Assembly (NCBI GenBank): GCA_050299835.1
Contig: JBNKWP010000001.1
Location: 124,001 to 188,000 of the forward strand
Reading direction: 5' to 3'
Source: JAJDOD01 sp050299835
Lineage (GTDB): Bacteria > Pseudomonadota > Alphaproteobacteria > Rhodobacterales > Rhodobacteraceae
Length of the DNA: 64,000 bases
The translations under genes and the position numbers were made by a program. Positions 35,860 to 44,961 of this stretch are shown in pieces. The notes under the pieces were generated by a model. The model was given only the letters and a program-made list of their open reading frames with translations, did no database searches and was not told the DNA's origin. Position 1 is the first letter of the stretch. The number at the start of each line of letters is the position of its first letter.

Positions 35860-36933
35860 TTGATAGACACCGATGACATTCGCGCAGCCGTGGGCGCGGG
35901 CGTTCTGACCGAAAGTCAGGCCGCCTCGCTCACCGCGCTGGCCCATAGCCGCCGCGGCGCGCGCGAAGGGCTCGATCCCGGCGATGAGCCATTCGAACTG
36001 TTCAAGGGGTTCAACGAGGTCTTCGTGATGACGGGCCTTGTGATCCTGGCGGCGGGCTGGGTCGGCGTGATCGGCTGGGCGATCTACGACCAGTTGGAGA
36101 CGTGGCGCAGTTCCGCGATCTTCTATTCGGCAATCTCGGCCGCTTTGCTGTGGCTGCTGTCGGAGTATTTCGTCCGCCGTCGCCGCATGGTCGGTCCGGC
36201 AATCCTGCTTTCGGTGATGTTTGCGGGCAATGCCGGTTTCGGTCTGACTCAGAAATTCGGCCAGGTCTTTATGCTGGCGCAGCAGGATTATTCCTCCCTT
36301 GTGCTTCCGGGATTGCTGACGGTGGGTGCCGTTTTCATCTATTGGCTGCGGTTCAAGGTGCCGTTTGCGATGGCGCTGATCGCGCTGGGCCTGTTCGCCA
36401 CGGCGCTTGTTGCCGCTGCGACGCGATCCGGCACGCCGCAAGACATCACGGAGATCTTCGTTTTTTCCGCAGAATCGAACTTCGCCTGGATCACGCTTGT
36501 GCTGGGTATCCTGACCTTCCTTGCCGCAATGTATTTCGATGGCTCCGACCCGCATCGTGTCACCCGCAGATCCGCGCAAGGGTTCTGGCTGCACATGGTC
36601 GCCGCGCCGATGATCATCAACACGGTTGCGCTGTCGATCCTGTCGAATGAAAATGAGACCACTTATACCGCCATCCTTGCCTCCATGGCCGTGTTCGCAG
36701 TGGTTGCCATCGTGATCGACCGGCGGAGCTTCCTGCTGGCGGCGATTGGCTATGTGGTTTCTGTGCTTCTGACGCTGAACCCGGCCATGGAAGACGCAAC
36801 CGGGGCAACGGTGATCCTTGGGCTTGGCGTGTTCCTTGTGATCCTAGGGGCTTTCTGGGCTCGAATTCGCGCGATGCTTCTGAGGGCCCTTCCGCTTGGG
36901 CGGTTGCGCCATTATCTCCCCCCTGCGCACTGA
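35860..36933 (+). CDS. Multi-spanning membrane protein between hslV and hslU, unknown function
   Basis: A 357-residue integral membrane protein starting with TTG four bases after hslV (MIDTDDIRAAVGAGVLTESQ). The first 50 residues are soluble and polar; about nine or ten hydrophobic helices follow from residue 53 (VFVMTGLVILAAGWVGVIG) to 340, resembling DUF2157/DUF4401-type proteins, though I cannot name the family with certainty. It ends 11 bases before hslU, so it is in the same operon as the protease. Whether it has any link to HslVU or just shares the transcript is unknown. Confidence 0.75.
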   Translation: MIDTDDIRAAVGAGVLTESQAASLTALAHSRRGAREGLDPGDEPFELFKGFNEVFVMTGLVILAAGWVGVIGWAIYDQLETWRSSAIFYSAISAALLWLLSEYFVRRRRMVGPAILLSVMFAGNAGFGLTQKFGQVFMLAQQDYSSLVLPGLLTVGAVFIYWLRFKVPFAMALIALGLFATALVAAATRSGTPQDITEIFVFSAESNFAWITLVLGILTFLAAMYFDGSDPHRVTRRSAQGFWLHMVAAPMIINTVALSILSNENETTYTAILASMAVFAVVAIVIDRRSFLLAAIGYVVSVLLTLNPAMEDATGATVILGLGVFLVILGAFWARIRAMLLRALPLGRLRHYLPPAH

Positions 36934-36944
36934 ACTGGACTGAT

Positions 36945-38252
36945 ATGACCGATCTTACTCCCCGCGAAATCGTCTCGGAACTCGACCGTTTCATCGTCGG
37001 CCAGAAGGATGCCAAGCGTGCCGTTGCCGTGGCCTTGCGCAATCGTTGGCGGCGAAAGCAGTTGGCGGACGATCTGCGGGACGAGGTGTATCCCAAGAAC
37101 ATCCTGATGATCGGGCCGACCGGTGTGGGCAAGACGGAGATCTCGCGGCGGCTGGCAAAGCTGGCGCGCGCGCCGTTCCTGAAGGTGGAAGCGACGAAAT
37201 TTACCGAGGTCGGCTATGTCGGGCGCGATGTGGAACAGATCATTCGTGATCTGGTGGAATCGTCGATCACCATGACGCGCGAATTGATGCGCGACGATGT
37301 GAAGGCGAATGCGCAGAAGGCGGCCGAGGACCGGGTGCTGGCCGCGATTGCGGGCGAGGGCGCGCGGGAGCAGACGCGGGAGATGTTCCGCGACAAGCTG
37401 AAGCGCGGCGAGCTGGACGATACGGTGATCGAGTTGGAGCTTCGCGATCAGTCGAACCCGATGCAGGGGTTTGAGATTCCGGGCATGCCCCCCGGCCAGG
37501 GCGGTATGGCGATGGATCTGGGCGCCTTGTTCGGCAAGGGCATGGGGCGGACAGTGAAGAAACGTCTGACTGTCGCGCAGAGTTACGAGGTGCTGGTGTC
37601 GGAGGAGGCGGACAAGCTTCTGGACGACGAAACCGTCACTAAAGCGGCGCTTGAGGCAGTTCAGCAGAACGGGATCGTCTTTCTTGACGAGATCGACAAG
37701 GTGACAGCACGGTCGGAGACCCGTGGTGCCGATGTGTCACGCGAGGGGGTTCAGCGCGATCTGCTGCCGCTGATCGAAGGGACGACGGTTTCGACGAAGC
37801 ACGGGCCGGTGAAGACCGACCATATTCTGTTCATCGCTTCGGGCGCGTTCCACATTGCCAAGCCTTCGGACCTGTTGCCGGAATTGCAGGGGCGGCTGCC
37901 GATCCGCGTGAATTTGCGGGCGCTGACGGAAGAGGATTTCGTGCGCATCCTGACAGAGACCGACAACGCGCTGACCCGGCAGTATACCGCGCTGATGGGG
38001 ACGGAGGATGTGACCGTCAAGTTTACCGAAGACGGGATCGCGGCGCTGGCCAAGATCGCGGCAGATGTGAACCAGTCGGTCGAGAATATCGGGGCGCGGC
38101 GGCTTTATACCGTGCTGGAGCGGGTGTTCGAGGAGTTGTCCTTCACCGCGCCGGATCGCGGGGGCGACGAGGTGGTCGTGGATGCGGCGTTCGTGGACGA
38201 CAATCTTGGCGAACTGGCCAGGGGGTCGGATATGAGCCGCTACGTGCTTTAG
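36945..38252 (+). CDS. hslU: ATP-dependent protease ATPase subunit HslU (ClpY)
   Basis: AAA+ unfoldase of 435 residues. Walker A GPTGVGKT is at 57-64; TEVGYVGRDVEQIIRDL (about 86-102) contains the GYVG pore loop; Walker B is IVFLDEIDK (about 245-253); sensor 2 sits in NIGARRLYTVLE. The ClpY I-domain is about 110-230. The C terminus ends SRYVL, matching the conserved tail that inserts into HslV. It delivers unfolded substrates to HslV encoded upstream. Confidence 0.97.
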   Translation: MTDLTPREIVSELDRFIVGQKDAKRAVAVALRNRWRRKQLADDLRDEVYPKNILMIGPTGVGKTEISRRLAKLARAPFLKVEATKFTEVGYVGRDVEQIIRDLVESSITMTRELMRDDVKANAQKAAEDRVLAAIAGEGAREQTREMFRDKLKRGELDDTVIELELRDQSNPMQGFEIPGMPPGQGGMAMDLGALFGKGMGRTVKKRLTVAQSYEVLVSEEADKLLDDETVTKAALEAVQQNGIVFLDEIDKVTARSETRGADVSREGVQRDLLPLIEGTTVSTKHGPVKTDHILFIASGAFHIAKPSDLLPELQGRLPIRVNLRALTEEDFVRILTETDNALTRQYTALMGTEDVTVKFTEDGIAALAKIAADVNQSVENIGARRLYTVLERVFEELSFTAPDRGGDEVVVDAAFVDDNLGELARGSDMSRYVL

Positions 38253-38308
38253 CGCGGGCCCATATTTTCGGTCTTTTCAATCCTCACAATCAGGCAGAGA
38301 CAGGCCGT

Positions 38309-39547
38309 ATGACGGCCTTTCAGTTCATTCGTGACAATTGCCGGTTTCTTGCCGCAGGCGTAATCCTGACGCTGAATTCCAGCTTCGGACAGACCTTCGT
38401 CATCTCGATCTTTGCCGCTCAGATCATGGCGGAGTTTTCGCTCAGCGCAGGCGGATGGGGGCTGATTTATACCGCCGCAACAACGGCTTCGGCCATCGTG
38501 ATGTTCTGGGCCGGTGTGCTGACGGACCGGTTCAGGGCGCGAACGCTGGCTTGGTTCGTGATGCCGGGGCTGGCGCTGACCTGCATTGCGATGGGGGCGA
38601 ACAGAAGCGTCATAGGGTTACTTTTTATCATCTTTTTCCTGAGGTTTCTGGGGCAGGGGATGACTTCGCAACTGGCGGCGGTTTCGATGGCGCGCTGGTT
38701 CGCGGCGCGGCGGGGGCTGGCTTTGTCGATTGCCTCTATGGGGTTTGCGTTGGGACAGGCGGTGATCCCGGTTTTGTTCGCGGCGCTGCTTCTATGGATG
38801 GACTGGCATTGGCTCTGGTTCATATCGGCCGGTTTTCTGATGGTTTGCCTGCCGGTTGTCTCCTGGTTGCTGACGCAGGAACGGACGCCCCAATCGCTGG
38901 CGGAGGAAACTCATTTCACGGGGATGGGCGGGCGACACTGGACGCGGGCGGAAGTGGTCACATCGCGGTTCTTCTGGATGCTGGCACCGCTGCTGCTTGG
39001 CCCGTCCGCCTGGGGCACGGCGTTGTTTTTCCAGCAGGTTCACATCGCGGAGGTCAAGGGCTGGCCGCTGGTTGAGTACCTGGCTCTTATCCCGGTGATG
39101 ACGCTGGTTTCGGTGACGGTCACTCTGATCACCGGTCAATTGATCGACCGGCTGGGATCGGGACGGCTGCTTCTGGTCTTTCCGCTCACATGGATTGCCG
39201 GTTTCCTGATCCTGGCGTTTTCCGACACACTGACCTCTGCTGCTTTCGCCTTTGTCGTGTTCGGCATGGCTACGGGCATGCAGGCGACGCTTATCACGGC
39301 GTTCTGGGCCGAGTTCTTCGGGACGCGCCACATCGGGTCGATCAAGGCCACGTCGACAAGCATCATGGTGTTCGGGTCTGCCGTCGGTCCGGGTATCAGC
39401 GGAGTTCTGATTGATTTCGGTTTCGATTTTCCAAGCCAGATGGTGCCGATTGCGGGCTATTTCGTGGTTGCTATGGTTCTGGTCTGGCTGGCCGTCAGTC
39501 GCGCGAACCAGCAATTACCGGCGAAGGTAGACGTAGAGCGCGCCTGA
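38309..39547 (+). CDS. Major facilitator superfamily transporter
   Basis: Inner-membrane carrier of 412 residues with about 12 hydrophobic helices. The loop 2-3 signature is seen as FWAGVLTDRFRARTLAWF (about 70-87; GxLaDRxGrr type) and a second copy as ITGQLIDRLGSGRLLLVF after helix 7. Substrate cannot be inferred. The last 11 codons overlap the 3' end of the convergent Smr gene (39515-39547), so the two mRNAs share a 33-base antisense stretch. Confidence 0.85.
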   Translation: MTAFQFIRDNCRFLAAGVILTLNSSFGQTFVISIFAAQIMAEFSLSAGGWGLIYTAATTASAIVMFWAGVLTDRFRARTLAWFVMPGLALTCIAMGANRSVIGLLFIIFFLRFLGQGMTSQLAAVSMARWFAARRGLALSIASMGFALGQAVIPVLFAALLLWMDWHWLWFISAGFLMVCLPVVSWLLTQERTPQSLAEETHFTGMGGRHWTRAEVVTSRFFWMLAPLLLGPSAWGTALFFQQVHIAEVKGWPLVEYLALIPVMTLVSVTVTLITGQLIDRLGSGRLLLVFPLTWIAGFLILAFSDTLTSAAFAFVVFGMATGMQATLITAFWAEFFGTRHIGSIKATSTSIMVFGSAVGPGISGVLIDFGFDFPSQMVPIAGYFVVAMVLVWLAVSRANQQLPAKVDVERA

Positions 39548-40075
39548 TCCGCCGTGTTTCGGGTGCGCGGGCGTGGTTTGCAGGATGATTTGCCTGAGCG
39601 GCGGCTGTTCCAGCCAATGCGGGACCTGCCGCTTCAAAATACCTTTCGGCTGGGGCTGGTGATCGAAGCTGTCGGGTTGGCGACCCTTGCCGGTGATGAC
39701 CAGAACAAGCCGTTTACCGTCGGCATGTGACCTGAGGAGGAAGGCCAAAAGCGCCGAATGGGCGACATCCACGGTCATTCCGTGCAGGTCGATGCGGGCT
39801 TCGGGATCGGTCTTCCCGCGCTTCATCCGGGTAAAGGTCCTGCGATCCATTCGAAGCGGCTGATCGGGAGGCGCGATGCGGGTGGAGGTTGGGGGCGGCG
39901 CCGCTTTTTCGCCAACCCGGAATTTGGGCAGAGGTTGCGCGGCGGCTTTCCGTGTCGCCTGTTTCGGCGGTGACTTGAGCAGAGGCGGGCGGGTTTCCAG
40001 TGGCGTGGTTGTTTCGGTGATCTTCTGCCAGAGCCGTTCTTCTTCCGGCCTGAGCCGCCGTCCCTTGCGACTCAT
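39515..40075 (-). CDS. Smr-domain protein
   Basis: A 186-residue protein with a basic, proline-rich N-terminal half and a C-terminal Smr domain: IDLHGMTVDVAHSALLAFL (about 95-113, LDLHG motif), LVLVITGKGRQ (about 123-133, the TGxG motif) and HPKHGGSGALYVYLRR at the end. Smr domains are nicking or RNA-binding nucleases related to the MutS2 C terminus. It overlaps mltA by ATGA, the conserved mltA-smr pairing of alphaproteobacteria. Confidence 0.88.
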   Translation of the reverse strand: MSRKGRRLRPEEERLWQKITETTTPLETRPPLLKSPPKQATRKAAAQPLPKFRVGEKAAPPPTSTRIAPPDQPLRMDRRTFTRMKRGKTDPEARIDLHGMTVDVAHSALLAFLLRSHADGKRLVLVITGKGRQPDSFDHQPQPKGILKRQVPHWLEQPPLRQIILQTTPAHPKHGGSGALYVYLRR

Positions 40076-41097
40076 AGGTTCGCGTCGATCAGCGACATGG
40101 CGTCTTCGATGGGCAGCAGCACAACCAGGCGGCCGGCGTCGCGGATGCGGCCCGCTTCCTTGCCGGCTTCCGCGCCGGTTCCGTAGAAAATATCGGCGCG
40201 TTGGGCCCCGGTGATCGCCGCGCCGGTATCCTGAGCGACCATCAGGCGGCGGAACGGACGGGCACCGGATTTCTCCAGCCAGACCGGTGCTCCTAAAGGC
40301 ACGAATTCGGGATCGACGGCGACACTGCGGCCCGCGGTAATCGAGCGGTTCATGGCTCCAAGCGGCCCCTTGTCCGGTGCCACCTGGCTGACTTCACGGA
40401 AGAACACATAGGATGGATTGTGGTTGAGAAGGGCTTCGCCGTCCTCAGGGTGTTCCCTGATCCAGTTGCGGATGACCTGGGCCGAGACCTGGTGTTCCTC
40501 GAACTCGCCGCGGCGGACCAGTTCAGCGCCGATGGAGCGATAGGGATGGCCGTTCTTGCCGCCGTAACCGACACGCATGAGCCCGCCTTCGTGAAGCCGG
40601 ATGCGGCCGGAACCCTGGATTTGAAGGAAGAATTTATCAACTTCGCTTTGCAGCCAGACAAGCTCAAGGCCGCGGTTTTCGAGGATGCCGGAACTGGTCA
40701 GTTCCTCCCGGCTGAGCCACTGGCCCTGCGGCGCATCGTCGGGCAGGCGATAAAGCGGGACGTTGAAGCGATCGGATTTGGTGCGGGAGCCGGTCAGTTC
40801 GGGTTCGTAATAGCCCGTGAATAGCGGATCGGCCCCGTCGGTGATCATTACCGGGCGAAACACGAGCTCAAAAAAGGCACGTGGATCGCTGGCGGTTTTG
40901 GACAGCTGGCAGATCGCCGGCCAGTCGCCGTCTTTCAGATCGCGGCAGGTTTCCTGAAATACCTCAAGGGCTTCGGCGTGGTCGTCACGATCCCATCCGC
41001 TGAGGTCGGCCCAGTCGAGAAGCTGCGTCTCCGCGCCGGCCATCCCCGCGATCATCGACATGACGGCGACAGATGCGAGACAGCCACGCACGGTCAC
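40072..41097 (-). CDS. mltA: Membrane-bound lytic murein transglycosylase A
   Basis: Periplasmic MltA-family lytic transglycosylase, 341 residues. Residues 1-22 form a signal peptide (MTVRGCLASVAVMSMIAGMAG) with cleavage near AGA; the lone Cys6 is not in a lipobox, so it may be soluble rather than lipid-anchored. LFTGYYEPELTGSR (about 97-110), QIQGSGRIRL and the 3D domain with catalytic aspartate in MVAQDTGAAITGAQRADIFYG are typical. It cleaves peptidoglycan glycan strands to anhydro-muropeptides, the substrates of recycling by AmgK/MurU in this window. Coupled to the Tim44-like gene by ATGA. Confidence 0.93.
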   Translation of the reverse strand: MTVRGCLASVAVMSMIAGMAGAETQLLDWADLSGWDRDDHAEALEVFQETCRDLKDGDWPAICQLSKTASDPRAFFELVFRPVMITDGADPLFTGYYEPELTGSRTKSDRFNVPLYRLPDDAPQGQWLSREELTSSGILENRGLELVWLQSEVDKFFLQIQGSGRIRLHEGGLMRVGYGGKNGHPYRSIGAELVRRGEFEEHQVSAQVIRNWIREHPEDGEALLNHNPSYVFFREVSQVAPDKGPLGAMNRSITAGRSVAVDPEFVPLGAPVWLEKSGARPFRRLMVAQDTGAAITGAQRADIFYGTGAEAGKEAGRIRDAGRLVVLLPIEDAMSLIDANL

Positions 41098-41750
41098 TCC
41101 CCGGTCGCGACCAGCTGCCAGTTCGGGTTGTCCGATCCCATTTCGCGGGCGAATGTCCAGACATCGCGCTGGCGCTTGATCTCGTTCCGGTCGCCTTCGA
41201 CGATTTCGCCTTCGGCGTTCTTCACGACCGAGGTGAGTTCGCCGACGAATTTGACCGTCACTTCACCCAGCGATGTGCTGCGGTCGAATTCTGCTTCCTT
41301 CAGCGCGATTTCGCGGACACCGACGAAATTGGCTTCCACCGTCAGGTTCTGTTCGGCGCGCATGTCGATCACCGATTGAAAGCTTTCGGCCACATCTTCG
41401 GACAAGAAATCGCGCACATCCGACAGATCGCCGGATTCGAAGGCCATCAGGATCATCTCATAGGCGGCGCGGGACCCTTCCAGGAAGGTGCCAACCTGGA
41501 ACCCCGGTTCCGCCATCTTCATCGCCGCAAGCGCCTTGGCACTGCTGGAACCGTCTTCGACATGATCGGTGATGTCGTGATCCGGACCGCCTTCGATCAC
41601 GTCGAATTCCGGGCGGCGGGACGATCTGGCCGGACCCGTCACAGGCGGTTTTTCAAATCCTTCCCGGGTGCCCAGAACGCTGCGCAGACGCAGGATGAGG
41701 AATATGGCGATGCCAGCGAGAACAAGGAGTTGGATCAAGGTGGAGCTCAT
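41094..41750 (-). CDS. Tim44/TimA-domain membrane-anchored protein
   Basis: A 218-residue protein with one N-terminal transmembrane helix (IQLLVLAGIAIFLILRLRSVLG, about 6-27), a linker, and a Tim44-like C-terminal domain (about 70-215) with AYEMILMAFESGDLSDVRDFL and RDVWTFAREMGSDNPNWQLV. It is the bacterial relative of mitochondrial Tim44. Its neighbourhood next to mltA, fxsA and secB is conserved in alphaproteobacteria; the bacterial role at the inner membrane is not settled. Confidence 0.9.
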   Translation of the reverse strand: MSSTLIQLLVLAGIAIFLILRLRSVLGTREGFEKPPVTGPARSSRRPEFDVIEGGPDHDITDHVEDGSSSAKALAAMKMAEPGFQVGTFLEGSRAAYEMILMAFESGDLSDVRDFLSEDVAESFQSVIDMRAEQNLTVEANFVGVREIALKEAEFDRSTSLGEVTVKFVGELTSVVKNAEGEIVEGDRNEIKRQRDVWTFAREMGSDNPNWQLVATGE

Positions 41751-41846
41751 TTACGGTTTCGAGCCTTGGGTTTTGTGGCCGTTGGGCACATATGTAGGGT
41801 GGCTTGGGCATCGAGTCCACATGACGCCCTGACGCAAGAGGATCAA

Positions 41847-42302
41847 ATGCGCCTGTTTCTGCTGTTTCTGCTTGTCCCGATCATCGAGATTGCCCTGTTC
41901 ATCAAGGTGGGCGGGCTGATCGGTCTGTTTCCGACGCTGGCGATTGTCATTCTGACGGCGATGGCGGGGACGTTCCTGATCCGGTCGCAGGGGCTGGCGG
42001 TGATGATGAAGTTGCGCGAGACGATGCAGGATTTACGCGACCCGTCAGAGCCGCTGGCGCATGGGGCGATGGTTCTGTTTGCCGGGGCGCTGTTGCTGAC
42101 GCCTGGGTTTTTCACCGATGCTGTCGGCTTGTCTCTGATGGTGCCCGGTGTCCGGGGCCGGATTTTCAACTTTGTTCGCCAGCGCGTCGTTGTGCAGAGC
42201 TTCAGCTATGGCACGGGCGAGAGCCGGCGGGATGATGTGATCGACGTGGAATACGAAGACCTCGACAAGCCGAAAGGGCCATCCGGCTGGACGCGGCATT
42301 GA
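41847..42302 (+). CDS. fxsA: FxsA family membrane protein
   Basis: Inner-membrane protein of 151 residues starting MRLFLLFLLVPIIEIALFI at the ATG 41847. Three or four hydrophobic segments (about 2-24, 28-48 and 80-105) and GALLLTPGFFTDAVGLSLMVP (about 80-100) are the FxsA signature. Overproduction in E. coli suppresses F exclusion of phage T7; its normal role is unknown. The same frame stays open far upstream, antisense to the Tim44 and mltA genes, which is a GC-rich artefact. Confidence 0.9.
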   Translation: MRLFLLFLLVPIIEIALFIKVGGLIGLFPTLAIVILTAMAGTFLIRSQGLAVMMKLRETMQDLRDPSEPLAHGAMVLFAGALLLTPGFFTDAVGLSLMVPGVRGRIFNFVRQRVVVQSFSYGTGESRRDDVIDVEYEDLDKPKGPSGWTRH

Positions 42303-42362
42303 GGCACCAAAGCGGCTCTGCTAGAGAGGCGCGGATTTCAGAATTTCCAGACGGAGAAACAA

Positions 42363-42854
42363 ATGGCCGAAACCGAGAACGGCGCAGCCTCGCCGCAATT
42401 GCCGCAGATGAAAGTGCTTGGGCAGTTCATCAAGGACATGTCCTTTGAAAACATCATGGCGCGGAAGCCCGTGACCGGGCAGGTGCAGCCCGATATTCAG
42501 GTGCAGGTTGCGCTGGATGGCCGGAAAGGCAATGCCGACAATCAGTATGAGGTGGTGTCCAAGTACAACATCACGTCAAAGAACAAGGGCACGGAAGATG
42601 TGCTGTTTGTGCTGGAGCTGGAATATAGCGGCTTGTTCCATATCGAGAACATCGCCCAGGAACAGCTTCACCCGTTCCTGATGATCGAATGCCCGCGTAT
42701 GGTTTTCCCCTTCGTCCGCCGGATTGTCAGCGACGTCACCCGCGATGGTGGTTTCCCGCCGCTGAACCTGGACAATATTGATTTCGTTCAGCTTTATCGG
42801 CAACAGCTTGAGCAGCGCCAGCAGGCGCAGGCGGCTCAGACCCCGGCTAACTGA
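42363..42854 (+). CDS. secB: Protein-export chaperone SecB
   Basis: Cytosolic tetrameric chaperone, 163 residues, holding preproteins unfolded for SecA. Conserved stretches: LGQFIKDMSFENI (about 20-32), VQVALDGRK, VLELEYSGLFHIENI (about 82-96), HPFLMIECPRMVFPFVRRIV (about 102-121) and GGFPPLNLDNIDFVQLY. It is convergent with dnaQ, overlapping its 3' end by eight bases; the fxsA-secB/dnaQ order is standard near the alphaproteobacterial origin. Confidence 0.96.
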   Translation: MAETENGAASPQLPQMKVLGQFIKDMSFENIMARKPVTGQVQPDIQVQVALDGRKGNADNQYEVVSKYNITSKNKGTEDVLFVLELEYSGLFHIENIAQEQLHPFLMIECPRMVFPFVRRIVSDVTRDGGFPPLNLDNIDFVQLYRQQLEQRQQAQAAQTPAN

Positions 42855-43539
42855 GTTTTTTCCAAAGCGCGTTTTCCCCCATGCCGTCAACAAAGGCGGC
42901 ATGGGCTTCCTGTTCGCTTGCGTGCAGTCGCGATGGCAGCGGAGCCGGGCGTTCCCGGGGTGCGGATCGTGCGTTGATCCGTTGACCGGAAGCACCGGTT
43001 GCCAACGTCCCCAGAACCAGATCGGGTTGTCTGCCGCCGATGAGTTCGAGATAGACTTCCGCCAGTATTTCGCTGTCGAGCAGGGCCCCGTGCAGGGTCC
43101 GCGCCGAGTTGTCGATCCCGTAGCGGCGGCAAAGCGCGTCGAGCGAAGCCGGGGAGCCGGGGAATTTCTTGCGTGCCATGTCGAGCGTATCGATCGCCCG
43201 TTCCCAGGGAATCGGCGGCTTGCCCAGCCATTTCAGCTCGGCGTTGAGAAACTTCATGTCGAAGGACGCGTTATGGATGACGAGCTTGGCGTCGCCGATA
43301 AAATCGAGGAAGTCGTCAGCCACCTTGCTGAACACCGGCTTGTCGCGGAGGAAATCGAAGGTCAGGCCGTGGACATCCACCGCGTCCTGCGGAACATCGC
43401 GCTCGGGATTGATATACTGGTGGTAGGTGTTTCCGGTCGGAACGTGTCGTTTCAATTCGACGGCACCGATTTCGACCAGACGGTCGCCGGTTTCAGGATC
43501 GAATCCCGTCGTCTCCGTGTCGAGAACGATTTCCCGCAT
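42847..43539 (-). CDS. dnaQ: DNA polymerase III epsilon subunit (3'-5' proofreading exonuclease)
   Basis: A 230-residue DEDDh exonuclease from the ATG at 43539 (MREIVLDTETTGFDP); an upstream Met lies inside coaE and lacks similarity. Exo I is DTETTG (about 7-12), Exo II LVIHNASFDMKFLN (about 92-105) and Exo III HGALLDSEILAEVY, with the catalytic H and D (about 155-168). The tail with basic and Pro residues binds the alpha polymerase subunit. It overlaps the coaE end by 47 bases, the largest overlap in the cluster maf-aroE-coaE-dnaQ. Confidence 0.95.
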   Translation of the reverse strand: MREIVLDTETTGFDPETGDRLVEIGAVELKRHVPTGNTYHQYINPERDVPQDAVDVHGLTFDFLRDKPVFSKVADDFLDFIGDAKLVIHNASFDMKFLNAELKWLGKPPIPWERAIDTLDMARKKFPGSPASLDALCRRYGIDNSARTLHGALLDSEILAEVYLELIGGRQPDLVLGTLATGASGQRINARSAPRERPAPLPSRLHASEQEAHAAFVDGMGENALWKKLS

Positions 43540-44131
43540 GTTCCAGCCTGTCCCGTATCTGCCCGAGCACAGTTTGAATCGCCGCGCGGGCAGCTTCAAG
43601 CGTGGATGTGTCGATGACGTGATCGGCGCGGGCTCTTTTTTCGTCGTCGGGGACCTGGCGGGCGAGCAGGTCTTCGAATTTCTCCGGTGTCATGCCGGGG
43701 CGTTCGAGGACGCGGCGGCGTTGTTCGGCTTCATCGACGGAGACGACGACGATGCTGTCGACCATCTCGTCCGCGCCAGTTTCGAAAAGAAGCGGGATAT
43801 CCACCAGTACGATGTCGGATCCTGCGGCGTCGATGAAGTCCTGGCGGTCGCGTTGGACGAGGGGATGGACGACGGCTTCGATCTTTCGCAGGGCGTTCCG
43901 GTCTTCCGCGATCCACTGTGAAAGCGCCTCCCGGCTGACGACGCCATCGACGATCGCGGTGGGTCTGATTTCCCGAATGGCTTCAACGGCTTCCCCGCCC
44001 TTCGAGTAAAGTTTACGCACCGCGGCATCAGCATCCCAAACCGGGATGCCAGCGTCGCGGAACATCTGCGCGGTGGTCGATTTGCCCATGCCGATTGAGC
44101 CGGTCAGACCGATGATGAAAGGTCGTGTCAC
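43493..44131 (-). CDS. coaE: Dephospho-CoA kinase
   Basis: Last enzyme of coenzyme A synthesis, 212 residues. The P-loop GLTGSIGMGKSTTAQMF is at about 8-24, followed by the substrate-binding VWDADAAVRKLYSKGG and LVDIPLLFETG (about 108-118), with the lid RRRVLERPGMTPEKFEDLLARQ. The last 15 residues run past the usual end and overlap dnaQ. It is coupled to aroE by ATGA. Confidence 0.95.
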   Translation of the reverse strand: MTRPFIIGLTGSIGMGKSTTAQMFRDAGIPVWDADAAVRKLYSKGGEAVEAIREIRPTAIVDGVVSREALSQWIAEDRNALRKIEAVVHPLVQRDRQDFIDAAGSDIVLVDIPLLFETGADEMVDSIVVVSVDEAEQRRRVLERPGMTPEKFEDLLARQVPDDEKRARADHVIDTSTLEAARAAIQTVLGQIRDRLEHAGNRSRHGDDGIRS

Positions 44132-44961
44132 CGAAGGACCGTCTGGCGAAGGTCGTCATCCACCTCAGGCTTCACGCCGAACCAACGTTCGAAGGCGGGG
44201 GCCGCCTGGTAGAGCAGCATTCCCAGACCATCGACGGTGCGGCATCCCGTTGCGCGGGCATGTGCAAGAAGCGGTGTTTCGAGTGGCGTGTAGACCAGGT
44301 CGGTGACCACGGCATCCTTGCTTATGCCATCCAGCGGAATGCGCATGTCCGGTTTGCCAACCATGCCAAGGGAAGACGCGTTCACAACCGTCGCCGCTCC
44401 GTCGAGCATATTGCCCGCCTGCACCCAATCTACGACCGTGACTTTCTGGCCGAACTCGCGTTGCAGGGCCTCGGCCCGGTTCTTGGTTCGATTGGTCAGG
44501 CGGATTTCCGGGGTTCCGGCTTCGATCAGAGAGGAGATGACTGCCCGCGCAGCACCCCCTGCACCGATGACGGCAGCGGGACCTGACGCTGCATCCCAGT
44601 CCGGTGCGCCGTGTTTGAGGTTTTCGAGAAATCCGTAGCCATCGGTGTTGTCGCCGTGGATCTTGCCGTCCGGCCTGAAGATCAGCGTATTGACCGATCC
44701 GATGAGTGCCGCGCGGTCGGTCACGAGATCGGAGATCCCCATGACATGTTCCTTGTGCGGGATCGTGACATTAACGCCGACGAAGCCAAGACGGGGGAGC
44801 ATGCGGACTGCTTCGTCCAGATCGGCGGAGGCGATGTCCATCGGGATGTAATGGCCGGAGATTCCGTAACGCTTGAGCCAGTGCTGGTGCAGACGCGGGG
44901 ACCGCGAATGGGCGATGGGAGTACCGATGACTCCGGCGAGAGGGATGCGTTTGGTGGTCAT
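44128..44961 (-). CDS. aroE: Shikimate dehydrogenase
   Basis: NADP-dependent enzyme of 277 residues reducing 3-dehydroshikimate. The shikimate-binding SRSPRLHQ is near 19-26; NVTIPHKEHVM (about 64-74) has the catalytic lysine and GDNTDGYGF (about 98-106) the catalytic aspartate; GAGGAARAVISSL (about 132-144) is the NADP loop. It overlaps both coaE and maf by four bases. Flanking genes serve unrelated pathways but are always together near the origin in this group. Confidence 0.95.
   Translation of the reverse strand: MTTKRIPLAGVIGTPIAHSRSPRLHQHWLKRYGISGHYIPMDIASADLDEAVRMLPRLGFVGVNVTIPHKEHVMGISDLVTDRAALIGSVNTLIFRPDGKIHGDNTDGYGFLENLKHGAPDWDAASGPAAVIGAGGAARAVISSLIEAGTPEIRLTNRTKNRAEALQREFGQKVTVVDWVQAGNMLDGAATVVNASSLGMVGKPDMRIPLDGISKDAVVTDLVYTPLETPLLAHARATGCRTVDGLGMLLYQAAPAFERWFGVKPEVDDDLRQTVLR

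Noticed and set aside
41073..41846. Long upstream extension of the fxsA frame
   Set aside because: Antisense to the well-supported Tim44 and mltA genes and not hydrophobic; the conserved FxsA start is at 41847.
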